A stretch of DNA of 64,000 nt, from positions 96,757 to 160,756 of the forward strand of contig JBDHUC010000001.1 in assembly GCA_039808985.1 (NCBI GenBank), given 5' to 3'. The stretch comes from SXRF01 sp039808985 (lineage in GTDB: Bacteria; Pseudomonadota; Alphaproteobacteria; Rickettsiales; SXRF01). Below, piece after piece: positions 7,536-15,914 of the stretch (positions within the stretch are counted from its first letter, which is position 1; every line of letters begins with the position of its first letter). The position numbers were made by a program, and so were the translations under genes. The notes below the pieces were generated by a model. The model saw nothing but the letters and a program-made list of their open reading frames with translations. It was not told the DNA's origin and did not search any database.

Positions 7536-8396
7536 TTACAAAAGCCTTTTGCCCATTTTTCCGGCGAGGTCCTGTATGAACTGCCATGCCACCCGGCCAC
7601 TGCGCGCCCCGCGGGTTATCTGCCATTCAAGGGCCTTTTTCTTTAAATCATCAGGCGCTATGTCCAGCTTGTAGCGTTTTACATAGCCCTCAACTATATT
7701 GAGATAGGTATCCTGCGAGCAGGAATAAAAGCCGATCCAAAGGCCGAAGCGGTCTGAGAGAGATACTTTTTCTTCCATAGGTTCGCCGCCATGAATTGCC
7801 GCATTGCTTTCATTTTCAATCATTTCCCGCGCCATCAAATGGCGGCGGTTGGATGTTGCGTAAAACAATATATGCGACGGGCGGCCTTCAATCCCACCAT
7901 CAAGTATGGATTTAAGGGATTTATAACTGCTGTCATTACTATCGAATGACAAATCATCGCAAAAAATTATAAAGCGGCGGATAACCCAGCCACGCAAGGT
8001 TTGGATAAGCTGCGGCAGGGTTGCTATATCTTCGCGGTGTATTTCAACCAGCACCAAAGACCTTGGGTTAAGTTGGTTTACATGTGAGTAAACAGACTTA
8101 ACCAGGGAGCTTTTGCCCATGCCCCTGGCGCCCCAGAGCAATACATTATTTGCTGGCAGGGATTTTGCAAACTGCATGGTATTGGCAAGCAATGCATCCC
8201 TTGCTTCGTCTATACCCTGAAGCAGGTTAATATCCATTGCGTCCGGATATTCAACCGGTATCAGGCTTCTTTCCTCCGCGTTCCACACATAAGCATCGGC
8301 GTTTTTAATATCGGCGGGTGGTTTCGCCTTTGGCAGCATTTCTTCCAGCGCGGTTGCTATACGCTGTAAAACCCTGATTGCGTCCTGCGTTGTCAT
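7536..8396 (-). CDS. DUF815 family ATP-binding protein (AAA-like)
   Basis: The 286-residue protein has Walker A GARGMGKSS near residues 89-97 and a Walker B-like FIIFCDDLSF. ATSNRRHL follows at the sensor-1 position, and SLSDRFGLWIGF fits the DUF815 family, related to AAA+ ATPases. The biochemical role of DUF815 proteins is not established. It is the downstream member of a probable pair with the universal stress protein gene, 7 bases away. Confidence 0.88.
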   Translation of the reverse strand: MTTQDAIRVLQRIATALEEMLPKAKPPADIKNADAYVWNAEERSLIPVEYPDAMDINLLQGIDEARDALLANTMQFAKSLPANNVLLWGARGMGKSSLVKSVYSHVNQLNPRSLVLVEIHREDIATLPQLIQTLRGWVIRRFIIFCDDLSFDSNDSSYKSLKSILDGGIEGRPSHILFYATSNRRHLMAREMIENESNAAIHGGEPMEEKVSLSDRFGLWIGFYSCSQDTYLNIVEGYVKRYKLDIAPDDLKKKALEWQITRGARSGRVAWQFIQDLAGKMGKRLL

Positions 8397-8403
8397 ATTC
8401 GTG

Positions 8404-8910
8404 CTAAACCAATGTTGAAAGCTGCTGGTCGGTCAAATTGCCGGGAACCATTAGTATCGGTGTTAACAAAGTGCTGTTAAGCTGGCCTGCAAGCCATGCG
8501 GAAAGCTTGCTTATCCCAGCATGTTGTTGCTGGGTTACGCCTAGAACCAATATTATTATATTAGGGTCGTTCATAGCTGTTTCTATGATTTTTTCCCCTG
8601 GCGAACCTTCAAGAAGCAGCAATGTAGGAGTAATTCCGAAATTTTCCTGGGCTTCTGCGCTTAATGATGCAAGCAGGGCTTCTCCTTCATTCAGGCGTTC
8701 GATGCGCATTCGGTCCGCTATTGAACCCAGGGTCTGAAAATCAACTGGCGGCGCCACATGCAATAAGGTTATATGGCCAGAGCGAGCCTTTACTTTCATG
8801 CAGGCAAGACGCAGGGCTACCCTGCATTCCTTACGTCCGTCAACGCAAACAAGGTAGCGACGGTTACTTGATGCCGGAATAACAATTTCCTTATTTTCCT
8901 GTTCTTCCAT
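8404..8910 (-). CDS. universal stress protein (UspA family)
   Basis: The 168-residue product has the Usp fold signature: YLVCVDGRKECRVALRLA at the N-terminus, HITLLHV as the second strand, and a C-terminal ILVLGVTQQ...LTPILMVPG block. The canonical ATP-binding G-2x-G-9x-G(S/T) is poorly kept, so nucleotide binding is uncertain. A strong ribosome binding site (AGGGAGG) precedes the ATG at 8910. It is the likely first gene of a two-gene unit with the DUF815 ATPase. Confidence 0.85.
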   Translation of the reverse strand: MEEQENKEIVIPASSNRRYLVCVDGRKECRVALRLACMKVKARSGHITLLHVAPPVDFQTLGSIADRMRIERLNEGEALLASLSAEAQENFGITPTLLLLEGSPGEKIIETAMNDPNIIILVLGVTQQQHAGISKLSAWLAGQLNSTLLTPILMVPGNLTDQQLSTLV

Positions 8911-8934
8911 AATTCCTCCCTGAGCGTTTTATCT

Positions 8935-9675
8935 TTAAGTTCTAACCTCAAATAGTCGCCCACTCAACCATCCTGCGGATAATGCCAGTATAATTGCCGA
9001 TATGCCGTATAATACAGGAGAATTATGGGCATAATTATAAATAAATGCATCCAATCCGCTTTTTACAACATTTATAGGCATTGATTGCATTCCTACCACT
9101 TCTCCATCGCTTATAAGATATATTTCAGCGGTATAATCACCAGGTGGTATACTATCAGAAAATTCTATAACCGTTTTAAAGAGTGTTTCGCTCATAAACC
9201 CTATATTTTCAGGGTTTGTTGCATAAAGCTTGTTCACATGCTGGTGATCTAGGAAAGCGGTCTGGAATTCACTGAATTTATCAGTTTCCATTTCGGATGA
9301 CGCGTTGGTAAACAGGTTTTCCTCACCAATGCCAAGCCTTTTGAAAAGAGCTGATTTATTTATTTCGGATAAAGGCTTGCTGCTTGCTACTGCATAGTAA
9401 TCCGGAACATCATAAAATTTCATGCGGTCATGGTTTATCCATATACCTGCGAATTTTTCTTTTTTACGTATCATGTAGTTTTTTTTAGGGCCACGCACCA
9501 CAACCACTATATCCCCGCTATCATTACGCACACCGAATAAAAACATGCGAGTGCCGTTGAACCCGGCATCCATCGCTATGCTATAGTTGGAGAGATCCGC
9601 AACTAACGGTGCTGCATTTGCATGTGGCGCAAGCAATAAAAAAACAAGCATCAATAAGCTGAAAAATTTAGTCAT
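8935..9675 (-). CDS. TIGR02186 family membrane-anchored protein
   Basis: The 246-residue protein has an N-terminal signal peptide ending near APHANA, an extracytoplasmic domain that includes VVVVRGPKKNYMIRKK and GIWINHDRMKFYDVPDYYAVASS, and one C-terminal membrane helix. This matches the alphaproteobacterial family TIGR02186, whose function is unknown. It is almost always encoded next to a TauE/SafE permease. Here its start overlaps the permease stop by 8 bases, so the two are probably coupled and may form one transporter complex. Confidence 0.85.
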   Translation of the reverse strand: MTKFFSLLMLVFLLLAPHANAAPLVADLSNYSIAMDAGFNGTRMFLFGVRNDSGDIVVVVRGPKKNYMIRKKEKFAGIWINHDRMKFYDVPDYYAVASSKPLSEINKSALFKRLGIGEENLFTNASSEMETDKFSEFQTAFLDHQHVNKLYATNPENIGFMSETLFKTVIEFSDSIPPGDYTAEIYLISDGEVVGMQSMPINVVKSGLDAFIYNYAHNSPVLYGISAIILALSAGWLSGRLFEVRT

Positions 9676-10576
9676 TTATAATGCTCACGCTATAAATGTC
9701 ATCAGGCGGGGTAAATAATGCGAATGCCAGTTTTATGGCAACAGCCAGAACAATTACCGCAAGCAGGGCGCGCAGCCAGTCAGCGGGTAGTTTATCGCCA
9801 ACCCTTATTCCTATCTGCACGCCAAAAACTGAGCCGGTAATAAGCAGGAGGGCGAGCAGGAGATCGACAGTCTGTGTAGTTATAGATTGCAGCAGGGTTA
9901 CATTTGCGGTGATAAAAATAATCTGCAGCAGCGATGTGCCAATAACAATGTTGGTTGGCATACCAAGCAGGTATATCATGGCCGGGACAAGGAAAAACCC
10001 TCCGCCAACCCCCATGAGCGACACCATTATACCTACAAAGAATCCTATTACTACCGGCATTATGATGCTTATATTAAGCTTTGAGCGCGGGAACTCTCTA
10101 CGAAGTGGCAGCCTTTGCGCCAACGGCTGTTTAGGGTTGGCGACTATTTTTTTAGGCAGTTTCATAACCGAGCGTATGCTTTCTGCCGCCATCATAGCGC
10201 CTATGGTTCCAAGAAAAGTTACGTATGCAACTGATATTATCAGGTCTATATGCCCAAGCTGCTTTAACCAGCGGAACATCATAACCCCAAGAGTTGAGCC
10301 AACCATGCCTCCCGCCAGCAAATATCCACCCATTTTCAGGTCAACATTTTTCCTGCGCCAATGGGCTATTACGCCCGAAAGAGAGGAAGCGATTATCTGG
10401 TTGGCAACGGTAGACACCGAAATACTTGGCGGAACACCTATAAAAATAAGCAGCGGTGTCATAAGGAATCCACCGCCGACACCAAATAATCCTGACAGGA
10501 CACCGGTAAGCCCCCCAAGACCAAGTATCAGGAAAATATTTACCGATATTTCGGCAATAGGCAGGTAGATATTCAT
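9668..10576 (-). CDS. TauE/SafE family anion permease
   Basis: The 302-residue polytopic protein has about eight membrane helices. Two repeats of the family motif are visible, GLFGVGGGFLMTPLL and SLMGVGGGFFLVPAM, as expected for the inverted-repeat TauE/SafE fold. Family members export sulfite, sulfoacetate or other small anions; the substrate here cannot be told. Its stop overlaps the start of the TIGR02186 gene, and the upstream lipoprotein gene ends 9 bases before its start. Confidence 0.92.
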   Translation of the reverse strand: MNIYLPIAEISVNIFLILGLGGLTGVLSGLFGVGGGFLMTPLLIFIGVPPSISVSTVANQIIASSLSGVIAHWRRKNVDLKMGGYLLAGGMVGSTLGVMMFRWLKQLGHIDLIISVAYVTFLGTIGAMMAAESIRSVMKLPKKIVANPKQPLAQRLPLRREFPRSKLNISIIMPVVIGFFVGIMVSLMGVGGGFFLVPAMIYLLGMPTNIVIGTSLLQIIFITANVTLLQSITTQTVDLLLALLLITGSVFGVQIGIRVGDKLPADWLRALLAVIVLAVAIKLAFALFTPPDDIYSVSIIND

Positions 10577-10584
10577 TATTTATT

Positions 10585-11184
10585 TTACCTGCTGATAAAA
10601 TTTCCCATATAGCTGCGCATATTCGATTCCAGCTTATCATTTAGCATTTTCATCATATCCTGGACCATCTGTAAATAGGCTGATTTGCGGTAGTTCACGC
10701 TTGCATTTTCCGGTATGGTAATGCTCCTGGTTATAACTACTGAGGTATCAGCAAGCGACATAGGCTGGTCGCCATATATCCGCATTTCCACTTCCAGGCG
10801 GCCATCATATCTTTTATCCTGATCATTGGTGAACAGGCCAGTAAGGCCTTTCGTTTTTGGCAGGTCTGTTGATTTTACTGCAGCGTCTTTAATTGTAACC
10901 TGCAGTATTTTGTCATGGCCGGTTGCATGCAAACGATCTTTTACCCAGAGAGCCATGGCATCAGCCGGTGAATATGGCATTAAATGCTCCACATTAGGAG
11001 CAGCAAAAGGTGATTTATATTCCTCTATCAAATCTATTCTTGCAACATCAACATTAATTGGGGCGTATTGGCTGAAGTTGATTGGCTGCTGGTTTATAGG
11101 AGGAGTAGGGGAAGAGCAGGCCGCAACTGCAAAAAATATTAAAGTTATAAAGAAGGCTTTTTCCCTGGCAAATATTTTATACAT
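10585..11184 (-). CDS. conserved lipoprotein of unknown function
   Basis: The ATG at 11184 is chosen because GGAGAG lies immediately upstream of it, inside what a longer reading (from 11199) would treat as coding. The 199-residue product has a signal peptide with lipobox VAAC. A mature domain with YSPADAMALWVKDRL, an aromatic-poor beta region and a C-terminal helix follow. I recall similar lipoproteins of unknown role in other alphaproteobacteria. It is the likely first gene of an operon with the TauE and TIGR02186 genes. Confidence 0.7.
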   Translation of the reverse strand: MYKIFAREKAFFITLIFFAVAACSSPTPPINQQPINFSQYAPINVDVARIDLIEEYKSPFAAPNVEHLMPYSPADAMALWVKDRLHATGHDKILQVTIKDAAVKSTDLPKTKGLTGLFTNDQDKRYDGRLEVEMRIYGDQPMSLADTSVVITRSITIPENASVNYRKSAYLQMVQDMMKMLNDKLESNMRSYMGNFISR

Positions 11185-11207
11185 TTTTCTCTCCATCATT
11201 TAAAATT

Positions 11208-12191
11208 CTATTTCTGGGTAAGAATAGAAGGGTATTCAGTGCGCCCACCACGGATTTCTTCGGCAAAATAAAGGGGGCGATTTTTGCTTTCACGAAGTAT
11301 ACGGCTTATATATTCCGAGATAACGGCAAGAAAAGCAAACAGCAGGCAGAACAGCATATTTATAAGTACTACCAGCGATGTCCAGCCATTGGCAATTGCT
11401 GTTGTGTTGCCCATTATTATCTTATAACCGATAACATAAGCGGTAAGTAATAAAGCAAACGCGGAAACAGCAAGGCTCATAAGCGATATATAACGTAGCG
11501 GCTTATCGGAAAATGATATTATCGCGTCAAGCGCAGCCTGTATCAGGCGCGGGTAATTATACTTTGTATAACCGGCAAAACGCGGCTCGCGCTCGTACAA
11601 TACCGTTGCATTGCGGAACCCGACATAGGCATATATCATTTTCATGTAGCGCACATTATCTTTAACGCTTGTAACCGCATCCACTACCTTGCGGCGCATG
11701 ACACGGTAATCACCAACCGTATCTGGTATGCTAAGCCCGGTCATATGCGTTGCAATCCTGTAAAATAATTTGGATGTCGATTTTTTTATCCAGGTTTCTT
11801 TACGGCGCATGGTGTGTTGCGCAGACACTATATCAAAACCATCATCAAGTTTTTTTACCAGTGAAGGTATAAGTGATGGCGGATCCTGCAAATCAGAATC
11901 CAGCATTACTACAACTTCGCCGTTGGAATGCTCAAGACCCGCTGTTACCGCAGCCTCTTTGCCGAAATTACGGGAAAAACGGATGAGGCGGATATTAGAG
12001 TTTTTACGCTGGTATTCCGCAATTCTTTCAACTGTCGAATCTTTAGAGCCATCATCTACCAGCAATAATTCATAGTTATGGAAATTCTCTTCCAATACCT
12101 CAACGGTACGAGTTATGAATTCGCCTATGGCTTCTTCTTCATTATAACATGGCGCTACAACCGAAAGCATTGTGTCTTTGTGAATTGTCAT
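11208..12191 (-). CDS. family 2 glycosyltransferase (GtrB/DPM1-like)
   Basis: The 327-residue protein starts with a GT-A domain. SVVAPCYNEEEAI, LLVDDGSKDST and the metal-binding MLDSDLQDPP are all clear. It ends with two membrane helices (about residues 235-310), the layout of polyisoprenyl-phosphate glycosyltransferases such as GtrB and ArnC. These load a sugar onto undecaprenyl phosphate for envelope modification. No flippase or partner transferase gene lies beside it, so the sugar and acceptor are unknown. Confidence 0.92.
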   Translation of the reverse strand: MTIHKDTMLSVVAPCYNEEEAIGEFITRTVEVLEENFHNYELLLVDDGSKDSTVERIAEYQRKNSNIRLIRFSRNFGKEAAVTAGLEHSNGEVVVMLDSDLQDPPSLIPSLVKKLDDGFDIVSAQHTMRRKETWIKKSTSKLFYRIATHMTGLSIPDTVGDYRVMRRKVVDAVTSVKDNVRYMKMIYAYVGFRNATVLYEREPRFAGYTKYNYPRLIQAALDAIISFSDKPLRYISLMSLAVSAFALLLTAYVIGYKIIMGNTTAIANGWTSLVVLINMLFCLLFAFLAVISEYISRILRESKNRPLYFAEEIRGGRTEYPSILTQK

Positions 12192-12203
12192 CTTTTTATC
12201 CGA

Positions 12204-12947
12204 TTATTTGAGTATTACTGGTTGTACTGGGGCTGAAATCTGCTGTGTTGGCGCCTTTTTTTCCGGCGTATCCTTTATAGCCGGTTCCATAGGTTGTTGC
12301 GCATGCTGGTCAGATGGCGCGTTTAATATTACAGGCGGTTTTTTAAACAATGAATATTGCACTTCATCGCCAGCGTTTATTGACAGTCCAGCACAAGCGC
12401 CACCCTTTAGAAACAGGAATGCAAGCACAGGTGAGCTTGGATATATATCTTCTTCAAGCTCTGAAAGCAGGATATTTGGTACTATCTGTATTATTTTTCC
12501 CTGTTTATCTATGAATAATATGTCAACAGGCGCATATTGGTTGGAGCGTATTATAGGCTTTATATCCGGCTTTCCAAATGCCATCATGATACCTGATTTT
12601 TCCGAATAGCTGCTTAAGTTAAACCATCCGTTTTGCCTGTAAAGGGACATGGCATCACGCACTTCAACATCAATTACTATTCCAGTATCCACTACAGGAG
12701 CTGGTTCCGGCTCCGGTTCTTTTACCGGTTGTATATTATCCTTGTCAGGAAGAGGGGTTGGTTTAGGCACAGGCCTTTGCAGCGATTTCCGCACTATAAG
12801 TATATTGGTTCGCGTATAATCTATCGGGCTATTACTATCACCATATAATATGCCGCTTTTATTATTAGCTTTTTTTGCAGCAAAAGAATCTGTGCTGAAT
12901 ATTAAGCCAAGAACGGTAGTAAGAATTATAATAAAAACATATTTCAT
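12204..12947 (-). CDS. secreted protein with a divergent DUF192 domain
   Basis: The 247-residue product has a signal peptide (ending near TDSFAA), a Pro-rich low-complexity stretch (PKPTPLPDKD and EPEPEPAP, about residues 60-87), a DUF192-like domain (APVDILFIDKQGKII then FLFLKGGACAGLSI), and a Pro/Gln-rich tail. It is related to the smaller DUF192 protein just upstream. The two reading frames overlap by 4 bases (ATGA), so they are translationally coupled paralogues. DUF192 function is not established. Confidence 0.7.
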   Translation of the reverse strand: MKYVFIIILTTVLGLIFSTDSFAAKKANNKSGILYGDSNSPIDYTRTNILIVRKSLQRPVPKPTPLPDKDNIQPVKEPEPEPAPVVDTGIVIDVEVRDAMSLYRQNGWFNLSSYSEKSGIMMAFGKPDIKPIIRSNQYAPVDILFIDKQGKIIQIVPNILLSELEEDIYPSSPVLAFLFLKGGACAGLSINAGDEVQYSLFKKPPVILNAPSDQHAQQPMEPAIKDTPEKKAPTQQISAPVQPVILK

Positions 12948-13414
12948 TGTTTAAATGCCTTATAAATAATTTCGCTGCCCACTAAAATATTCTTCTTTTT
13001 GGCCAGTCCGCCTTGTATTTCCATTACCGCTTTTACTGACATGCCTCCCGCATCTATATTATCAAGCGACTCTGGTTTTGCATCATGCTCTATATAAACA
13101 ACCTTTCCCTTGCTGTCGATAAACAGCATATCTAGTGGAATCAATGTGTTTTTCATCCACATATTAATGATTTGCTGGTTGTCAAATACAAATAACATTG
13201 CTTTATTTTCGCTAATTTCCTTGCGGAACATAAGACCATGCTCCTGCTGCCTAGGCTCTAATGCAAGCTCTGTATCAAAAGGCAGGTTGCCTTGTGCGGT
13301 GCGAATAACAACCTTCTCAACGCTAAACCTGACATCTTCATCTGCAATAATGGAAGAGGCATAAAACCCTAAGAAAACCGCCATTATTGCCAAATAAATA
13401 TATTTTTTTCTCAT
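12944..13414 (-). CDS. DUF192 family secreted protein
   Basis: The 156-residue protein has a signal peptide and a full DUF192 domain. EHGLMFRKEI (family RxxGLMxR-like), MWMKNTLIPLDMLFID and GMSVKAVMEIQGG are the diagnostic blocks. The family is widespread in alphaproteobacteria and has no agreed role. It is the first gene of a pair with the divergent DUF192 paralogue at 12204-12947. Confidence 0.9.
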   Translation of the reverse strand: MRKKYIYLAIMAVFLGFYASSIIADEDVRFSVEKVVIRTAQGNLPFDTELALEPRQQEHGLMFRKEISENKAMLFVFDNQQIINMWMKNTLIPLDMLFIDSKGKVVYIEHDAKPESLDNIDAGGMSVKAVMEIQGGLAKKKNILVGSEIIYKAFKQ

Positions 13415-13461
13415 GGTTTTTACAGGTTTGTTACAGTTTTATGAAATTTGACTTAATAGTG

Positions 13462-13490
13462 TGGATATTATGCTGAAAATTAGATATAAT
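13462..13490 (+). promoter_or_regulatory. possible sigma-70 promoter
   Basis: A perfect TATAAT (13485-13490) lies 17 bases after TGGATA (13462-13467). Transcription would begin near 13497, just before the AAGGGA ribosome binding site of the gene at 13523. The -35 match is only four of six. Confidence 0.4.
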
Positions 13491-13522
13491 ACAAGAATAA
13501 GAGTATATAAAGGGATTAAATT

Positions 13523-14236
13523 ATGAGCCGTAATTTTATCGGGCAGCGCTCAGCAGGCAGTTCTAATATCACGCTTAGAGTTATCCGCAATACCCTTAGA
13601 AAAGGCGGCAGGATAAATGAAGACACGTTCCGTAAAATAGTCCGTGGCAAGCTGGACGAGGCTCGTGCCAACATGGGCAAAAAGGGATATAACGCTTCTA
13701 TGTTCGGCTCGATAGGCGGGAATAAAAGGCGTTCTAAAAAAGCTGAAGAAACGATCGAGAAGGTGAACAGGCTGCGCGAGGAAAGGGCTGTTAAAAAGGC
13801 CAATAAGGAAGTTGTAATTGTTCCAAGGCGCTTCATAAACGGCAAGATAGACGAGAAGGGCCGAATCAAGGATATAACCGGAAACGTGGTTGCGAAAGTT
13901 AACCTGAAAAACGGGGCGATGACGGATATAAATGGTCAGTATTTCGGTGTTTACATTTCTAAAAACCAGGGTGTTGTTAATAAGATTGAAGCTCAAATTG
14001 ACAAAGTAAGCCCTTACTATATCGGTCAGCGTACCGCGTTACTTAAAGCAAAAGAACTAAAAGAAAAATTACTGGAATCTGTTTCACTTGACGTATGGAG
14101 CCGTACCCCGGTTGACGCCTGGGGAAGGCCAAAAGATACGGACGTCTGGGGCAGGCCAAAAACTGACATCTGGGGCAGGACGCAAAGCGATATGTGGGGC
14201 AACCAGCAGCTTGATATGTGGGGCAACCAGCTCTAA
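13523..14236 (+). CDS. unknown basic protein with C-terminal Asp-x-Trp-Gly repeats
   Basis: I do not recognise this 237-residue protein. It has no signal peptide or membrane segment. The first 95 residues are strongly basic and helical (NKRRSKKAEETIEKVNRLRE). Residues 100-160 look like a beta-rich stretch with Gly/Asn turns. The last 48 residues are six tandem 8-residue units of the form D-[VAIM]-W-[GS]-[RN]-x-x-x. AAGGGA precedes the ATG, and a perfect TATAAT lies upstream. Its stop overlaps the stop of the convergent SDR gene by 4 bases. The repeats could be a docking or processing signal, but that is conjecture. Confidence 0.75.
   Translation: MSRNFIGQRSAGSSNITLRVIRNTLRKGGRINEDTFRKIVRGKLDEARANMGKKGYNASMFGSIGGNKRRSKKAEETIEKVNRLREERAVKKANKEVVIVPRRFINGKIDEKGRIKDITGNVVAKVNLKNGAMTDINGQYFGVYISKNQGVVNKIEAQIDKVSPYYIGQRTALLKAKELKEKLLESVSLDVWSRTPVDAWGRPKDTDVWGRPKTDIWGRTQSDMWGNQQLDMWGNQL
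14090..14233 (+). repeat. coding tandem repeat of 24-bp units
   Basis: Six in-frame units, mostly of 24 bases, encode D-x-W-G-containing octapeptides at the C-terminus of the preceding gene. The last two units are nearly identical at the DNA level (gatatgtggggcaaccagca and gatatgtggggcaaccagct), which suggests recent duplication. Confidence 0.8.
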
Positions 14237-14991
14237 GCCTTGCGCGCAACCGCAAATGCTGAAAAAGCCTGCTGCGTTGGCATTATTTCCACACGGTTTA
14301 TATTTACATGCGCTGGCCTGCTTATAGTCCATAATATAGTTTCAGCTATGTCATTTGCGGTCAGGGGTTGCATCCCGGAATATACGCCTGCTGCCTTGCT
14401 TTTATCGCCTGAGAAACGGACAATTGAAAATTCGGTTTCGGCCATGCCTGGCTCGATATTCGTTACCCTGATATTTTTGCCTATAAGATCTGCGCGTAAG
14501 TTAAGCGAGAATTGAGTTACAAAAGCTTTTGTGGCACCGTAAACGTTGCCGCCGGGATATGGGTATGTCCCTGCAATCGAACTTAAGTTGATTATATGAC
14601 CGTTATCGCGCTCTATCATGCCAGGCAGCAGGGCATGAGTGCAATTTATAACCCCCGTGATATTGGTTTGCACCATGCGCTCTAAATCAGTTTCTTCCTG
14701 TCTGTCAAATGGCGACAGGCCAAGCGCCAGGCCAGCATTATTCACCAGTATATCAACTTTCGAAAATTCCTCAGGAAGCCCGGCAATAGCCTTTTTTACT
14801 GCGGCATTGTCCCCAACATCGAGCCTTATCCCAAAAACACTGTCAGGAATTTCACTTTTCAATTCGTCCAGGCGTTCCTGTCTTCTGCCACAGGCGATTA
14901 TTTTTGCACCGTTATGGGCAAATAATTTTACGCAGGCCAGGCCAAAACCAGCGGTTGCGCCTGTAATGAATATGGTTTTATGTTTGAGCAT
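14233..14991 (-). CDS. SDR family NADP-dependent oxidoreductase (YdfG-like)
   Basis: The 252-residue protein is a classical short-chain dehydrogenase: TGATAGFG cofactor loop at residues 10-17, NNAG at about residues 85-88, catalytic Ser in NLSSIAG and YGATK for the Tyr/Lys pair. SVFGIRLDVGD and EPGMAETEFSIVRF are close to YdfG-type enzymes acting on L-allo-threonine, serine or malonic semialdehyde. Substrate is inferred only from similarity of these blocks. It is divergent from ccmC, with a long hairpin between them. Confidence 0.88.
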   Translation of the reverse strand: MLKHKTIFITGATAGFGLACVKLFAHNGAKIIACGRRQERLDELKSEIPDSVFGIRLDVGDNAAVKKAIAGLPEEFSKVDILVNNAGLALGLSPFDRQEETDLERMVQTNITGVINCTHALLPGMIERDNGHIINLSSIAGTYPYPGGNVYGATKAFVTQFSLNLRADLIGKNIRVTNIEPGMAETEFSIVRFSGDKSKAAGVYSGMQPLTANDIAETILWTISRPAHVNINRVEIMPTQQAFSAFAVARKA

Positions 14992-14997
14992 TGGATT

Positions 14998-15080
14998 AGC
15001 TACGGAATACCAGTTACTAGTTGCGAGTAAATATAATATAAACTAAAAAACTGGCAACTAGTAACTAGTAACCAGTAGCT
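14998..15080. repeat. long imperfect hairpin between divergent genes
   Basis: Two 30-base arms (14998-15027 and 15051-15080) start and end with AGCTAC/GTAGCT and pair at about 25 of 30 positions, around an AT-rich loop. The arms are made of degenerate TTACTAG words. It lies between the starts of the SDR gene and ccmC, so it is not a terminator; the ccmC ATG is 5 bases beyond it. Confidence 0.75.
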
Positions 15081-15085
15081 AAATT

Positions 15086-15805
15086 ATGCATCGCTTTGCT
15101 AATCCTGCCCAGTTTATCCGTCTTGCCGATAAATGCCTGCCGTGGCTTGCAGGAATTACCTGCTTTGCAATATGCGTGGGCCTGCTTGAAGCATTATTTG
15201 TTTCTCCGCCGGATTATCAGCAGGGTGACAGCGTGCGAATTATGTATGTGCATGTTCCCGCTGCCATGCTTTCAATGGCTATTTACAGCGCGATGGCCGC
15301 TGCATCAGCAAGCTTCCTGGTATGGCGGCATCCACTTGCTGATATTGCAGCGCAGGCAAGCGCACCAATCGGGGCCGGATTTACATTAATAACCCTTATA
15401 ACAGGCTCGCTATGGGGAAAGCCGATGTGGGGAACATGGTGGGTATGGGATGCAAGGCTTACCTCAGAGCTTATATTATTTTTCATGTATATAGGGTACA
15501 TAGCACTCGCCGATAGCTATGCTTTCCAGGAGCGCGGAAAGAAAATATGCGCGGTCATGGCGCTTGTCGGGTTTGTCAATATTCCGATCATTCATTTTTC
15601 CGTTGAATGGTGGAATACGCTGCACCAGCCAGCAAGCATAATACGCAGCGGCGGAATCGCTATTGACAATGCAATGCAGATACCGCTTTTTTCAATGCTT
15701 GCGGCCTTTGCCCTGATTTATATCACCCTTCTTATTCTGCGCGTTAAAACTATGGTTTTACAGCAAAAACTCCGCCGCCTGCAATTTAACGTGAAATCAA
15801 CGTGA
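15086..15805 (+). CDS. ccmC: heme exporter subunit CcmC
   Basis: CcmC presents heme to CcmE during cytochrome c maturation. The 239-residue protein has six probable membrane helices, the WGTWWVWDARLTSELILF signature of the heme-handling family near residues 112-129, and conserved periplasmic histidines (MYVHVP and IIHFSVEWWNTLHQ). Length is normal. No ccmA, ccmB, ccmD or ccmE is next to it, so the set is dispersed. No clear ribosome binding site is seen before the ATG, because the repeat arm ends 5 bases upstream. Confidence 0.93.
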   Translation: MHRFANPAQFIRLADKCLPWLAGITCFAICVGLLEALFVSPPDYQQGDSVRIMYVHVPAAMLSMAIYSAMAAASASFLVWRHPLADIAAQASAPIGAGFTLITLITGSLWGKPMWGTWWVWDARLTSELILFFMYIGYIALADSYAFQERGKKICAVMALVGFVNIPIIHFSVEWWNTLHQPASIIRSGGIAIDNAMQIPLFSMLAAFALIYITLLILRVKTMVLQQKLRRLQFNVKST

Positions 15806-15812
15806 AATCATA

Positions 15813-15880
15813 GGGTAACTAAGTCACGCAGAAGTTGAGAAAAACACTAGACAAATCTATAATCAGTGACTAGTAATTCC
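15813..15880. repeat. imperfect inverted repeat between ccmC and the ferredoxin gene
   Basis: GGGTAACTAAGTCAC (15813-15827) faces GTGACTAGTAATTCC (15866-15880), with an imperfect 13-14 bp stem. It is built from the same TAACTAGT-like words as the hairpin at 14998-15080. Confidence 0.5.
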
Positions 15881-15914
15881 ACTTTCCAATATTTAGCATA
15901 AATCTGGAGTTGTT

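Noticed and set aside
9696..10568. A 290-residue plus-strand open frame opposite the TauE/SafE gene
   Set aside because: It is an antisense shadow of a well-supported membrane protein, with Ile/Pro/Arg-rich composition and no family features.
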